A stretch of 64,000 nucleotides of DNA from Streptomyces sp. CB02009 (GCF_001905825.1 NZ_LIVV01000007.1:124001-188000), one strand, 5' to 3'; positions 1 to 8,217 are shown, numbered from the stretch's first letter. Made by a program: numbers and translations. Notes: generated from the sequence alone by a model not told the origin.

Positions 1-246
1 GAACTTCGCCAGCTTCTCCGGCTTGTCCGGCGAGACGCCGATGACGTCGTAGCCCGCCGCCGCGAGCACGTCCAGGTTGTCCGTGAAGTCGCAGGCCTGC
101 TTCGTGCAGCCGGGTGTCAGCGCGGCCGGGTAGAAGTAGACGATGACCTTGCGGCCCTTGTGGTCCGCGAGGGAGACCTCGTTGCCGTCCGCGTCGGGCA
201 GGGTGAAGGCGGGGGCGGTGTCGCCGGGCTGCAGTCGCTCGCTCAT
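1..246 (-). CDS. bcp: Bcp-type thioredoxin-dependent peroxiredoxin (3' part missing)
   Basis: Atypical 2-Cys peroxiredoxin that reduces hydroperoxides in the cytoplasm with thioredoxin as partner. Translation from the ATG at 246-244 gives a protein starting MSERLQPGDTAPAFTLPDAD, followed by the segment with the peroxidatic cysteine and its partner, PGCTKQACDF, then GVSPDKPEKLAKF at the window edge. The LQPGDxAPxFTLPD opening and PGCTxxAC pair are the Bcp/PrxQ signature. Only about 82 residues of roughly 155 are present because the gene runs out of the window. A GGAGAG Shine-Dalgarno lies just upstream. It is divergent from the DUF3618 gene. Confidence 0.9.
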   Translation of the reverse strand, partial: MSERLQPGDTAPAFTLPDADGNEVSLADHKGRKVIVYFYPAALTPGCTKQACDFTDNLDVLAAAGYDVIGVSPDKPEKLAKF

Positions 247-398
247 GGCTGGCTCTCCTCGAGATCGTTCGCGTACGCATTCAGAGCCTAATGGGGGTCG
301 GGGACAGCCCGGCGGCGGCAGAGCTGACAGACTGTCCACAAGGACCGATCAACGACCGGATCACGACCCACCCGGATCACGACTACGGAGGCAGCGCG

Positions 399-719
399 GT
401 GTCGGAGGCCAGGACCCCTGCGCAGATCGAGGCGGACATCGTCCGCCGGCGCGAGCAGCTCGCCGTCACTCTCGACGAGATCGGCATTCGGATGCACCCG
501 AAGACGATCATCGGGGATGCGAAGGCCAAGGTCGCCTCGACGGTCGACCAGACCGCCGGACGCGCCTTCGTCGCCGTCAACCGGGTCGTCTCGGACGTGA
601 AGGCACGTTTCACCCATGAGGACGGCGCTCCCCGCCTGGAGCGCGTGGTGCCGGCGGCGCTCGTCGCCGTCGCGGTCATCGGACTGCTCGCCGCCTCCTC
701 CCGCAAGGGAAAGGGATGA
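399..719 (+). CDS. DUF3618 family small membrane-anchored protein
   Basis: Small protein of unknown function, 106 residues from the GTG at 399. I chose this start because GGAGG at 387-391 sits seven bases upstream, and the family motif RTPAQIEADI begins right after it; in-frame upstream codons lack family similarity. Residues 1-75 form a helical, charged region (REQLAVTLDEI), as in other DUF3618 proteins. Residues about 82-98 (VVPAALVAVAVIGLLAA) form one membrane segment followed by a basic SSRKGKG tail. It probably sits in the cytoplasmic membrane. It is divergent from bcp and 46 bp upstream of the GroES-like gene. Confidence 0.8.
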   Translation: MSEARTPAQIEADIVRRREQLAVTLDEIGIRMHPKTIIGDAKAKVASTVDQTAGRAFVAVNRVVSDVKARFTHEDGAPRLERVVPAALVAVAVIGLLAASSRKGKG

Positions 720-765
720 CCCCTCCCCGCTCCGGGTTCCGTATCCGGGCAGGTAGGTTCACACC

Positions 766-1104
766 GTGAGCGAGAACACGCACGACAAGCTGCCCATCCG
801 GATGCTCCACGACCGCGTCCTGGTCCGCACCGACTCTCCGGAGGGTGAGCGGCGCTCCGGCGGCGGCATCCTGATTCCGGCGACCGCCGCGGTGGGCCGT
901 CGTCTCGCCTGGGCCGAGGTGGTCGCGGTCGGTCAGAACGTCCGTACCGTCGAGATCGGCGACCGGGTGCTGTACGACCCCGAGGACCGTGCCGAGGTCG
1001 AGGTGCGGGGCGTGGCGTACGTCCTGATGCGGGAGCGCGATCTGCACGCGGTGGCCGCGGACCGCTTCCAGGGGACGACGGACTCGACCGGGCTGTATCT
1101 CTGA
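766..1104 (+). CDS. GroES-like (Cpn10 fold) protein
   Basis: 112-residue protein with a Cpn10-type beta-barrel. IRMLHDRVLVRTD at residues 10-22 is the GroES opening strand. It is followed by GGGILIPATA (the start of the mobile-loop region), then WAEVVAVGQN and VEIGDRVLYDPED, which match the conserved GxxVxVGDxVLY part of GroES. It is not next to a groEL gene, and the C-terminus (DRFQGTTDSTGLYL) extends beyond the canonical ~100 residues. I therefore read it as a second, stand-alone GroES-like protein rather than the main chaperonin cofactor. Translation starts at GTG 766. A 38-bp palindrome follows at 1117-1154. Confidence 0.85.
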   Translation: MSENTHDKLPIRMLHDRVLVRTDSPEGERRSGGGILIPATAAVGRRLAWAEVVAVGQNVRTVEIGDRVLYDPEDRAEVEVRGVAYVLMRERDLHAVAADRFQGTTDSTGLYL

Positions 1105-1116
1105 CCCCGTGTGCTT

Positions 1117-1154
1117 CGGAAGGCCTTGGTGACCATGGTCACCAAGGCCTTCCG
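1117..1154. terminator. 38-bp perfect palindrome, probable bidirectional terminator
   Basis: Bases 1117-1135 are the exact reverse complement of 1136-1154 (core AAGGCCTTGGTGACC). It starts 13 bp after the GroES-like stop and ends 25 bp before the guanidine riboswitch. There is no T-tract, as is common for streptomycete hairpin terminators. It would isolate the riboswitch-controlled transcript from upstream read-through. Confidence 0.65.
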
Positions 1155-1178
1155 CCGTTCTTTGCTAGCCTGGAGACA

Positions 1179-1220
1179 CCCGACGAGACGCGCCGTACCG
1201 GGATTCCGACAAGACGACGC
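1179..1220 (+). promoter_or_regulatory. Guanidine-III riboswitch (ykkC-III / mini class)
   Basis: The 42-nt stretch matches the ykkC-III consensus I remember from actinobacteria: CCCGACGAG, then GCGCCGTACCGGG, then GACAAGACGACGC. CCCG at the 5' end pairs with CGGG at 1198-1202, and GCG at 1190-1192 can pair with CGC at the 3' end to form the class III pseudoknot. It lies 33 nt upstream of the Gdx/SugE start, whose ribosome-binding site GGAGG is at 1242-1246. In this class guanidinium binding turns on downstream expression. The downstream gene is the expected guanidinium exporter, which supports the call. Confidence 0.88.
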
Positions 1221-1253
1221 ACCCCTGTTGTTCCGTCTCGCGGAGGTGTCGTC

Positions 1254-1574
1254 ATGGCCTGGGTTCTTCTTGTCGTCGCGGGTCTGCTGGAAGTCGGCTG
1301 GTCGATCGGGATGAAGTACACCGACGGCTTCACGCGGCTCTGGCCCAGCGTGTTCACCGGTGCGGGGATCATCGCCTCGATGGTGCTGCTGTCGCATGCC
1401 GCGAAGACCCTGCCGATCGGTACGGCGTACGGCGTGTGGGTGGGTATCGGCGCGGCCGGTGCGGCGGTGCTCGGCATGGTGGTGCTGGGTGAGCCGGCGA
1501 CCGCCGCCCGGATCTTCTTCGTCTGTCTGCTGCTGGTCGCCGTCGTGGGTCTGAAGGCGACCTCGGGTCACTGA
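1254..1574 (+). CDS. gdx: Gdx/SugE guanidinium exporter (small multidrug resistance family)
   Basis: Four-helix SMR transporter of 106 residues, the usual family length; these dimerise in the membrane and exchange guanidinium for protons. It starts MAWVLLVVAGLLEVGWSIGM; the E in GLLEVGW is the essential membrane glutamate (E13), and the WSIGMKYTDGFTRLWPS stretch is of the SugE/Gdx subtype rather than EmrE. Later helices include GTAYGVWVGIGAAGAAVLG and ARIFFVCLLLVAVVGLK. GGAGG at 1242-1246 fixes the ATG. Control is by the guanidine-III riboswitch just upstream. Its stop overlaps the stop of the convergent penicillin-binding protein gene by seven bases. Confidence 0.93.
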   Translation: MAWVLLVVAGLLEVGWSIGMKYTDGFTRLWPSVFTGAGIIASMVLLSHAAKTLPIGTAYGVWVGIGAAGAAVLGMVVLGEPATAARIFFVCLLLVAVVGLKATSGH

Positions 1575-3922
1575 CCCGGGGTGCCGCGAGGCGGCCTGGG
1601 GCTGCGGGGCGCCGCTCCCGGTCCCGCCTCGCCCAGCTCGTACGGCCCCGCGGGAGCCTCGTGTGCCTCTCGCACCTCTCGTGCCTCGCGCGCCTCACGA
1701 ACATCAGGAGCCTCTGAGACCTCAGGGGCTCCTGATGCGTCGGGGGCTGTCGAGTCGTCAGGAGCCGTAGAGGCATCCGAGACACCAGGGGCGTTCGAGA
1801 CACCAGGGGCGTTCGAGGTGCCGGGAGCGGCCGAGGCGGCAGCGCCCGCCGCGGCGTCCGGGGCATCGGGCGACGGCGGGAGCGGCGGCGGTTCCTCCGC
1901 CCCCGGCATCAGCTGGAGCTCGAAGTCCCGCGGGGTCGTCCCCGCCAGTGCCTCGCGGGTGAACTGCGCCCAGATCTCGGCGGGCGTCCCGCCCCCGTTG
2001 ATCCGGGCCTGTCCGAGCGCGCCGTACAGCGGTTCCTGCCGGCCCGACTCGGGGTCCTGGCCCATCACGGCGACGACCGCGGCGAGTTCCGGGGTGTAGC
2101 CGGCGAACCAGGCGGCCTTGTCGTCCTCCGCCGTGCCCGTCTTGCCGGCGGCGGGGCGTCCGACGGCCTGCGCGGCCGTGCCCGTACCCGTCTCGATGAC
2201 GCTCCGCAGGATGGCCGTGGTGGTGTCGGCGGCCTCCCGGCTCACCGCCTGCCGGGACGCCGGAGCCGGGACGGCCATCTCCTGGCCGTCCCGGCTGAGG
2301 CCCTCGACGAGGGAGTACCCGCCGTGCCGGCCGTGCGCGGCGAGGGTCGCGTACGCCGTCGCCATGTCCAGGACACTCGCCGTGGCCGCGCCGAGCGCGA
2401 TGGAGGGGGAGGCGGTGAGGTCGGGGGTGGAGCCCGGCAGGCCGAGGTCGACGGCGGTGCGGCGCACGTGCCCAGGGCCGACGTCGACGGCCATCTGGGC
2501 GTACACGGCGTTCACCGAGAGATCGGTGGCGGCGCCGACGGGGAGCTCGCCGAAGCTCTCGTCGTCCTCGTTGGCGGGATCGTACGGGGCGCCGTTCCAG
2601 CCCTCGACCGGGCGCCGGTTGCTGCCGTCGTACACGGTGTACGGGGTGATCGGCTCGCCCTGCTGGGTCTGGGCGCCGCTCTGGACGGCGGCGGTGAAGA
2701 CGAAGGGCTTGAAGGTGGAGCCGACCTGGTAGTCGCGCCGGGTGGCGTTGTTGACGTACTGCCGGGTGTAGTCGACGCCGCCGTACAGGGCGAGGACCTT
2801 GCCGTTCGCCGGGTCGATGGCGGCCGCGCCGACCCGTACGAACCGGTCGGCGGGGGTGCTCGCCGGGTCGAGCTTGGACATGACCTGCTCCTCGACGGTC
2901 TCGACGAGCGCGTCCTGCTTGGCGGGTTCGAGGGTGGTGGTGATGCGGAAGCCGCCGCCGGCGAGGGTCTTCTCGTCGACGATGCCGTGCTCGGTCAGGT
3001 ACTCCTCGACGGCCTGGACGAGATAGCCGCGCTGGCCGGAGAGGCCGGTCGCGGGGCGGGCGGTCTCGGGGGTGGGGAAGCGGGCGGCGGCGCGGTCGGC
3101 GCGGGTGAGCCAGCCTTCGCCGACCATGCCGTCGAGGACGTAGTTCCAGCGGGCGACGGCCTTGGCGCGGTTCTCGGGGTGGGTGGTGACGTCGTAGGCG
3201 CTGGGGGCCTTGAGGACGGAGGCGAGGTACGCGCCCTCGGCGGTGTCGAGGTCCTCGGCGTCCTTGCCGTAGTAGGCGCGGGCGGCGGCCTGGAGGCCGT
3301 AGGCGTTGCGTCCGAAGTAGCTGGTGTTCAGATAGCCCTGGAGGATGTCCTCCTTGCTCTTCTCGCGGCCGAGCTTGATCGCGATGAAGAACTCCTTCGC
3401 CTTGCGGGTGAGGGTCTGCTCCTGCCCCAGGTAGTAGTTCTTGACGTACTGCTGGGTGATCGTGGAGCCGGACTGGCGGCCCTTGCCGGTGACGGTGTTC
3501 CAGGCGGCGCGGACCATCGCCTTGGGGTCGACGGCGCGTGAGGTGTGGAAGTCGCGGTCCTCGGCGGCGAGGACGGCCCGCCGGACGGTGAGCGGGACGC
3601 GGTCGAGCCGGATGTTCTCGCGGTTGACCTCGCCGTCGCGGGCGAGGGTGGTGCCGTCCCGGTAGAGGTAGACGTTGGACTGGGCGAGGGCGGCGGAGTT
3701 GGCGGGCGGGATCTCCACCAGGAGGTACCCGGCGGCGAAGACGCCCGCGAGCAGCAGGGTGCCGAGGAGCAGGAGCCCGAAGAGGGTGCGCAGGAGGCGG
3801 CGGGGACGGCGCCTCGGCGTGCGCGAGGGGGGAGTGGAGAGGGTGGGGTCCCTCGGCTCCCAGCCCGTGGGGCGGGCCGGCCGGGGGGCGTCGGAGTCGC
3901 TCGTACCGGAGGAAGGGGGCAT
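1568..3922 (-). CDS. Class A penicillin-binding protein (transglycosylase/transpeptidase)
   Basis: Bifunctional cell-wall synthase of 784 residues. After a proline/arginine-rich cytoplasmic tail there is one membrane anchor at about residues 43-68 (LLRTLFGLLLLGTLLLAG). The GT51 transglycosylase domain carries the catalytic EDRDFHTS, then STITQQYVKNYYLG and GYLNTSYFGRNAYG. The transpeptidase domain has the three penicilloyl-serine motifs STFK, SVN and KTGTAE. From about residue 675 the C-terminus is a low-complexity tail rich in A, P, S, D and E with repeats like APGVSNAPGVSDAS and REAREAREVREA. It probably lies outside the membrane and may contact wall or partner proteins. A 14-bp palindrome lies upstream at 3936-3949. 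Confidence 0.93.
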   Translation of the reverse strand: MPPSSGTSDSDAPRPARPTGWEPRDPTLSTPPSRTPRRRPRRLLRTLFGLLLLGTLLLAGVFAAGYLLVEIPPANSAALAQSNVYLYRDGTTLARDGEVNRENIRLDRVPLTVRRAVLAAEDRDFHTSRAVDPKAMVRAAWNTVTGKGRQSGSTITQQYVKNYYLGQEQTLTRKAKEFFIAIKLGREKSKEDILQGYLNTSYFGRNAYGLQAAARAYYGKDAEDLDTAEGAYLASVLKAPSAYDVTTHPENRAKAVARWNYVLDGMVGEGWLTRADRAAARFPTPETARPATGLSGQRGYLVQAVEEYLTEHGIVDEKTLAGGGFRITTTLEPAKQDALVETVEEQVMSKLDPASTPADRFVRVGAAAIDPANGKVLALYGGVDYTRQYVNNATRRDYQVGSTFKPFVFTAAVQSGAQTQQGEPITPYTVYDGSNRRPVEGWNGAPYDPANEDDESFGELPVGAATDLSVNAVYAQMAVDVGPGHVRRTAVDLGLPGSTPDLTASPSIALGAATASVLDMATAYATLAAHGRHGGYSLVEGLSRDGQEMAVPAPASRQAVSREAADTTTAILRSVIETGTGTAAQAVGRPAAGKTGTAEDDKAAWFAGYTPELAAVVAVMGQDPESGRQEPLYGALGQARINGGGTPAEIWAQFTREALAGTTPRDFELQLMPGAEEPPPLPPSPDAPDAAAGAAASAAPGTSNAPGVSNAPGVSDASTAPDDSTAPDASGAPEVSEAPDVREAREAREVREAHEAPAGPYELGEAGPGAAPRSPRPPRGTPGQ

Positions 3923-3935
3923 GGCAAGTCATATT

Positions 3936-3949
3936 GCCCCTTAAGGGGC
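3936..3949. promoter_or_regulatory. 14-bp perfect palindrome between PBP and ABC genes
   Basis: GCCCCTTAAGGGGC is a perfect palindrome 13 bp upstream of the penicillin-binding protein start and in the divergent gap before the ABC exporter operon. TTAA is unusual in this GC-rich background. It could be an operator serving one or both directions; no matching regulator is identified. Confidence 0.35.
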
Positions 3950-4069
3950 GAAACTCCTGAATGCGACCCGAGGTGGCGGGAAATCCGGTCGCGGGGCCGC
4001 GGCGCCCTTCGCTAGGGTCGTGCGCTTCGGCGTTTTTCGGTTCTTTACGGACTGGGGAGGAGAAGCCGC

Positions 4070-4873
4070 ATGCTGCGGCTGTACTCGACGGTGGCCGCGG
4101 GAGGCTTCCGGCGGCATGCCACCTACCGGGTGGCGACGGCGGCGGGGGTGTTCACCAACTCCGTCTTCGGTCTCGTCCTGTCGTACACCTACATCGCCCT
4201 CTGGGACGAGCGCCCGCACCTCGGCGGCTACTCGATGGACGACGCCCTCGCGTACGTGTGGATCGGGCAGGCGCTGCTCACGGTCTGCGGCCTGATGGGC
4301 GGCGGCTTCGAGGTCGAGCTGATCGAGCGGATCAGGACCGGGGACATCGCGGTCGACCTCTCCCGCCCGGCCGACCTCCAGGCCTGGTGGTTCTCGGCCG
4401 ACCTGGGCAGGTCCGCCTACCAGTTGCTCGGCCGCGGGGTCGCTCCGATGGCGGTCGGCTGGCTGGCCTTCCGCTTCACCCTGCCGGCCGGGCCGGGCTC
4501 GTGGCTCGCCTTCCTGCTTGCGGTGGCGCTCGGATCGACGGTCGGCTTCGCGCTCTGGTACCTGGTGGCCATGAGCGCGTTCTGGCTGCTCGACGGCCAG
4601 GGCGTGGTCCAGGTGGCCTGGCTGGGCGGCCTGTTCTTCTCGGGGATGCTGCTCCCGCTCAACGTCTTCCCCGGCGCGCTCGGCGAGGTCGCGCGGGCCC
4701 TGCCGTGGGCCTCGCTGCTCCAGGTGCCGGCCGATGTGTACCTCGGGAAGTACGAGGGCTGGGGCCTCGCGGGGGCGTACGCCTTCCAGGGCGGCTGGGC
4801 GCTGGTGCTGCTGGGCGCCGGCCGCGCGGCGCAGGCGGCGGCGACGCGGAAGGTGGTGGTGCAGGGTGGCTGA
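4070..4873 (+). CDS. ABC-2 type exporter permease, subunit 1
   Basis: 267-residue integral membrane protein, first of a three-gene ABC exporter operon. It begins MLRLYSTVAAGGFRRHATYR, then shows about six hydrophobic segments, including GVFTNSVFGLVLSYTYIAL, GSWLAFLLAVALGSTVGFAL, FWLLDGQGVVQVAWLGGLFF and GGWALVLLGAGRAA. The central LIERIRTGDIAVDLSRPADL loop is typical of the DUF990-like ABC-2 permease pair. GGAGGAG lies nine bases before the ATG. The next permease overlaps its stop by eight bases, indicating translational coupling. Substrate is unknown; such triads are often annotated as daunorubicin-type or multidrug exporters, but nothing here shows the substrate. Confidence 0.85.
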   Translation: MLRLYSTVAAGGFRRHATYRVATAAGVFTNSVFGLVLSYTYIALWDERPHLGGYSMDDALAYVWIGQALLTVCGLMGGGFEVELIERIRTGDIAVDLSRPADLQAWWFSADLGRSAYQLLGRGVAPMAVGWLAFRFTLPAGPGSWLAFLLAVALGSTVGFALWYLVAMSAFWLLDGQGVVQVAWLGGLFFSGMLLPLNVFPGALGEVARALPWASLLQVPADVYLGKYEGWGLAGAYAFQGGWALVLLGAGRAAQAAATRKVVVQGG

Positions 4874-5822
4874 GGCGACGCGTACGCCGGTGGGGTCCGG
4901 GGGCCGTTCCGGAGGCGCGTCTGGGGGTCGCTCCGGAGGCGGGTCGGGAGGTCGCTCCGGAGACGGGTCCGGTGGCCGCTCCGGAGACGGGTACGACCGG
5001 GCTGCCGCTCCCGGCCGCCTGGGCGACGCCTGGCGGACGTACCGGATGGTCGCGGGGATGTGGATCCGCTCGACGATGACGTACCGGGCGTCCTTCCTCA
5101 TCACGCTGTTCACGAACTTCTGCGTCACGTTCTTCGACTTCGTCGTGATCCTGCTGATGTTCGGTCAGGTGAAGGGCCTGGGCGGCTTCGCCTTCGCGGA
5201 GGTCGCGCTGCTGTACGGGACGGCGGGCACGGCGTTCGGGATCGCGGACCTCACGGTGGGCTCGCTCCAGCGGATGGGGGCACGGGTCAGGGACGGCTCG
5301 CTCGACACGTTCCTGATGCGCCCCGCGCCGCTGCTCGCGCAGCTCGCCGGGGACAAGTTCGCGCTGAAGAGGTTCGGCCGGGTCACGCAGGGCCTCGTCG
5401 TCCTGGTCTGGAGCCTGTGCCTGCTGGACGTGGCGTGGACGCCGCTGAAGGTGCTGCTGCTGCCGGTGTCGGTGGTGAGCGGCGCGGTGATCTTCGGGGC
5501 GGTGATGGTCGCCGGCGCGTCGGTGCTGTTCTGGATGCAGGACGCGGCGGAGGTGACGAACGCGTTCACGTACGGCGGGAACACCCTCCTCCAGTACCCG
5601 CCGACGATCTTCGCCCAGGACCTGGTGCGGGGTGTGGTGTACGTCGTACCGCTGGCGTTCGTGAACTGGCTGCCGGTGCTGTACGTGCTGGACCGGCCGG
5701 CGCCGGCGGGCGTGCCGGAGTGGGCGGCGTTCGCGTCGCCGCTGGTGGCGGCCGTGTGTTGCGGAGTGGCGGGGCTCGCGTGGCGGGCCGGGGTCCGCGC
5801 GTACCGATCGACGGGAAGCTGA
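4866..5822 (+). CDS. ABC-2 type exporter permease, subunit 2
   Basis: 318-residue membrane protein read from GTG 4866, which overlaps the upstream stop (GTGGCTGA). Residues 8-45 are a Gly/Arg/Ser repeat (GGRSGGxSGGRSGDGSGG) encoded by about five near-identical 15-18 bp units at 4904-4990; it is absent from typical family members and should be a flexible cytoplasmic tail. The membrane part starts at about residue 55 (WRTYRMVAGMWIRSTMTYRA) and has six hydrophobic segments. RVRDGSLDTFLMRPAP is the loop typical of these permeases. With the first permease and the ATPase it should form the channel. Confidence 0.85.
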   Translation: MAEATRTPVGSGGRSGGASGGRSGGGSGGRSGDGSGGRSGDGYDRAAAPGRLGDAWRTYRMVAGMWIRSTMTYRASFLITLFTNFCVTFFDFVVILLMFGQVKGLGGFAFAEVALLYGTAGTAFGIADLTVGSLQRMGARVRDGSLDTFLMRPAPLLAQLAGDKFALKRFGRVTQGLVVLVWSLCLLDVAWTPLKVLLLPVSVVSGAVIFGAVMVAGASVLFWMQDAAEVTNAFTYGGNTLLQYPPTIFAQDLVRGVVYVVPLAFVNWLPVLYVLDRPAPAGVPEWAAFASPLVAAVCCGVAGLAWRAGVRAYRSTGS

Positions 5823-5831
5823 GGGCAGAGC

Positions 5832-6890
5832 ATGGCATCGCACACGACGGGCCCGAGGGACGGGGCGGCAGGGGGCCCGACCGGTGGCCGGCCTACCGGC
5901 CCGCCCACCGAACCGTTCATCGAACTGGAGGACCTGGAGAAGGTCTTCACGGTCCGGCGGAAGGCGGCGGGCCTCCTCCGCCGCGAGAAGCGAGAGGTGA
6001 GAGCGGTCGACGGCATCAGCTTCACCGTCGAGCGCGGGGAGATGGTCGGCTACATCGGCCCGAACGGCGCCGGGAAGTCGACGACGATCAAGATGCTGAC
6101 CGGCATCCTCACCCCCAGCGCCGGCCGGCTGCGCGTCGCGGGCATCGACCCCGCGCGCGAGCGCACCCGTCTGGCCCAGCGCATCGGAGTGGTCTTCGGC
6201 CAGCGGACGACACTCTGGTGGGACCTGCCGCTGAAGGACTCGTACCGGCTGATGCACCGGATGTACCGCATCCCCGACGCCCGCTTCCGGGAGAACCTGG
6301 ACCGCTGCGTGGAACTCCTCGAACTGGAGGAGCTCCTCGACGTGCCGGTACGGCAGCTGTCGCTGGGCCAGCGGATGCGCGGGGACATCGCGGCGGCCCT
6401 CCTCCACGACCCGGAGGTCCTCTACCTGGACGAGCCGACGATCGGCCTGGACGTGGTGTCGAAGGCGAGGGTGCGGGAGTTCCTGAGCCATCTCAACACC
6501 ACCGAGGGCACGACCGTCCTCCTGACCACCCACGACCTCACGGACATCGAGCAGCTGTGCTCGCGGGTGATGGTGATCGACCACGGGCGCCTGATGTACG
6601 ACGGGAAGCTGTCGGGCCTGCACGCGGTGGGGGAGAGCGAGCGGCTCCTGGTGGTGGACCTGGAGCGGGAGCTGCCGCCGATCGAGGTCCCCGGCGCCCG
6701 CTTCGTACGGGCGGAAGGCCCCCGCCAGTGGCTCGCCTTCCCGGCCACGGCATCGGCGGCCCCGCTGGTCGCGGAGGTGGCGGCGACGTATCCCCTGCTG
6801 GACCTCTCGGTGCGGGAGCCGGACATCGAGACGGTGATCGCGAAGATGTACGGGGGAACTCGGGACGAGCGCCGGGAGTCCCTGATGTAG
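5832..6890 (+). CDS. ABC exporter ATP-binding protein
   Basis: Cytoplasmic ATPase of 352 residues for the two upstream permeases. It has Walker A GPNGAGKST (about residues 77-85), a Q-loop region FGQRTTLWWDLP, the signature LSLGQRMRGD, Walker B VLYLDEPTIGLD and the switch histidine in TTHD. The domain order is that of the NatA/CcmA-like exporters, and the ~70-residue C-terminal extension (SERLLVVDLERELPP and onward) is common in this group. It follows the second permease by 9 bp in the same operon. Alternative starts are unlikely because the ATG is the first after the upstream stop. Confidence 0.93.
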   Translation: MASHTTGPRDGAAGGPTGGRPTGPPTEPFIELEDLEKVFTVRRKAAGLLRREKREVRAVDGISFTVERGEMVGYIGPNGAGKSTTIKMLTGILTPSAGRLRVAGIDPARERTRLAQRIGVVFGQRTTLWWDLPLKDSYRLMHRMYRIPDARFRENLDRCVELLELEELLDVPVRQLSLGQRMRGDIAAALLHDPEVLYLDEPTIGLDVVSKARVREFLSHLNTTEGTTVLLTTHDLTDIEQLCSRVMVIDHGRLMYDGKLSGLHAVGESERLLVVDLERELPPIEVPGARFVRAEGPRQWLAFPATASAAPLVAEVAATYPLLDLSVREPDIETVIAKMYGGTRDERRESLM

Positions 6891-6902
6891 GAGGTCGGGC
6901 CC

Positions 6903-8171
6903 ATGGTGAGTTTTTCGTACACGGCAGCGGACGAGGAGAAGAGCAGAGGCGTCCGCCGCATGAAGTCGCTGGCGACGGCGCTGCTGCTCACCGTGGCGGT
7001 GATCTACGCCCTGGCGACCTGGGCGGAGAACGCGGGCTGGGGGCCCTGGACGGGCTATGTCGCGGCGGCGGCGGAGGCGGGCATGGTCGGCGCGCTCGCG
7101 GACTGGTTCGCGGTGACGGCGCTCTTCCGGCGCCCGCTGGGCCTGCCGATCCCGCACACGGCGATCATCCCGACGAAGAAGGACCAGCTGGGAGCGTCGC
7201 TGGGCCAGTTCGTCGGAGAGAACTTCCTCTCCGCCGACGTCGTACGGGGCAGGCTGGCGGCACTGGGCATCGGCCGACGCCTCGGCGGGTGGCTGGCGGA
7301 CCCGGCGCACGCGGACCGGGTCACGGCGGAGGCGTCCACGGCGCTGCGGGGCGCGCTCACCGTGCTGCGCGACTCCGACGTGCAGGCGGTCGTGGGCGAG
7401 GCGATCACCCGGCGGGCGGAGGCGGCGGAGATCGCGCCGAGCCTCGGCAAGACACTGCAGAAGATCGTCTCGGACGGGGCGCACCACCGGGCGGTGGACC
7501 TCGTGTGCACCAGGGCCCACGACTGGCTGGTGACCCACGGCGACTCGGTGATGGACGCGGTGCAGGGCGGGGCGCCGGGCTGGACGCCGCGCTTCGTGGA
7601 CAAGCGCATCGGCGAACGCGTCTACAAGGAGCTCCTCCGCTTCGTCACGGAGATGCGGGACATGCCGGGGCATCCGGCGCGCGGCGCGATCGACCGCTTC
7701 CTGACCGACTTCGCGGCGGACCTCCAGGCGGACACGGACACCAGGGCCCGCGTCGAACGCCTGAAGTCGGACCTGCTGGCCCGCCCGGAGGTCCAGGACA
7801 TCATCGCCTCGGCCTGGTCCTCGGTCCGCAACCTGATCATCGCGGCGGCCGAGGACGACCGCAGCCAACTCCGCCTCCGCGCCCGGGCGTCCCTGATGTC
7901 CCTGGGCAACCGCCTGGCGACGGACACCCGCCTCCAGCAGAAGGTGGAGGGCTGGGCGGAGGACGCGGCGGCCTACGTGGTCACGACGTACCGGCACGAG
8001 ATCACGTCCCTGATCACGGACACGGTCGCGGGCTGGGACGCGACGCAGACCTCGAAGAAGATCGAGGCGAACATCGGCCGCGACCTCCAGTTCATCCGCA
8101 TCAACGGCACGGTGGTGGGCGCACTGGCGGGCCTGCTGATCTACACGGTGAGCCACGCGGCGGGAGGCTGA
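6903..8171 (+). CDS. DUF445 family membrane protein
   Basis: 422-residue member of the DUF445 (YheB/YjiN-like) family; molecular function unknown. It has a hydrophobic helix near residues 22-36 (ATALLLTVAVIYALA). The family hallmark AEAGMVGALADWFAVTALFRRPLGLPIPHTAIIP follows, split here as GALADWFAVTALFRRP then HTAIIPTKKD. A long helical middle (residues 100-390) follows, and a C-terminal membrane segment (GTVVGALAGLLIYTVSH). AGGAGG sits seven bases before the ATG. It is 12 bp after the ABC ATPase and may be cotranscribed with it. Confidence 0.85.
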   Translation: MVSFSYTAADEEKSRGVRRMKSLATALLLTVAVIYALATWAENAGWGPWTGYVAAAAEAGMVGALADWFAVTALFRRPLGLPIPHTAIIPTKKDQLGASLGQFVGENFLSADVVRGRLAALGIGRRLGGWLADPAHADRVTAEASTALRGALTVLRDSDVQAVVGEAITRRAEAAEIAPSLGKTLQKIVSDGAHHRAVDLVCTRAHDWLVTHGDSVMDAVQGGAPGWTPRFVDKRIGERVYKELLRFVTEMRDMPGHPARGAIDRFLTDFAADLQADTDTRARVERLKSDLLARPEVQDIIASAWSSVRNLIIAAAEDDRSQLRLRARASLMSLGNRLATDTRLQQKVEGWAEDAAAYVVTTYRHEITSLITDTVAGWDATQTSKKIEANIGRDLQFIRINGTVVGALAGLLIYTVSHAAGG

Positions 8172-8217
8172 GGACCGGGGTGCTGCTCACCCCGGTGAGC
8201 GGCCACCGGGCGAAGGG

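Noticed and set aside
1111..1314. 67-codon frame crossing the palindrome and riboswitch upstream of gdx
   Set aside because: It reads through the terminator-like palindrome and the guanidine riboswitch and overlaps the start of gdx in another frame.
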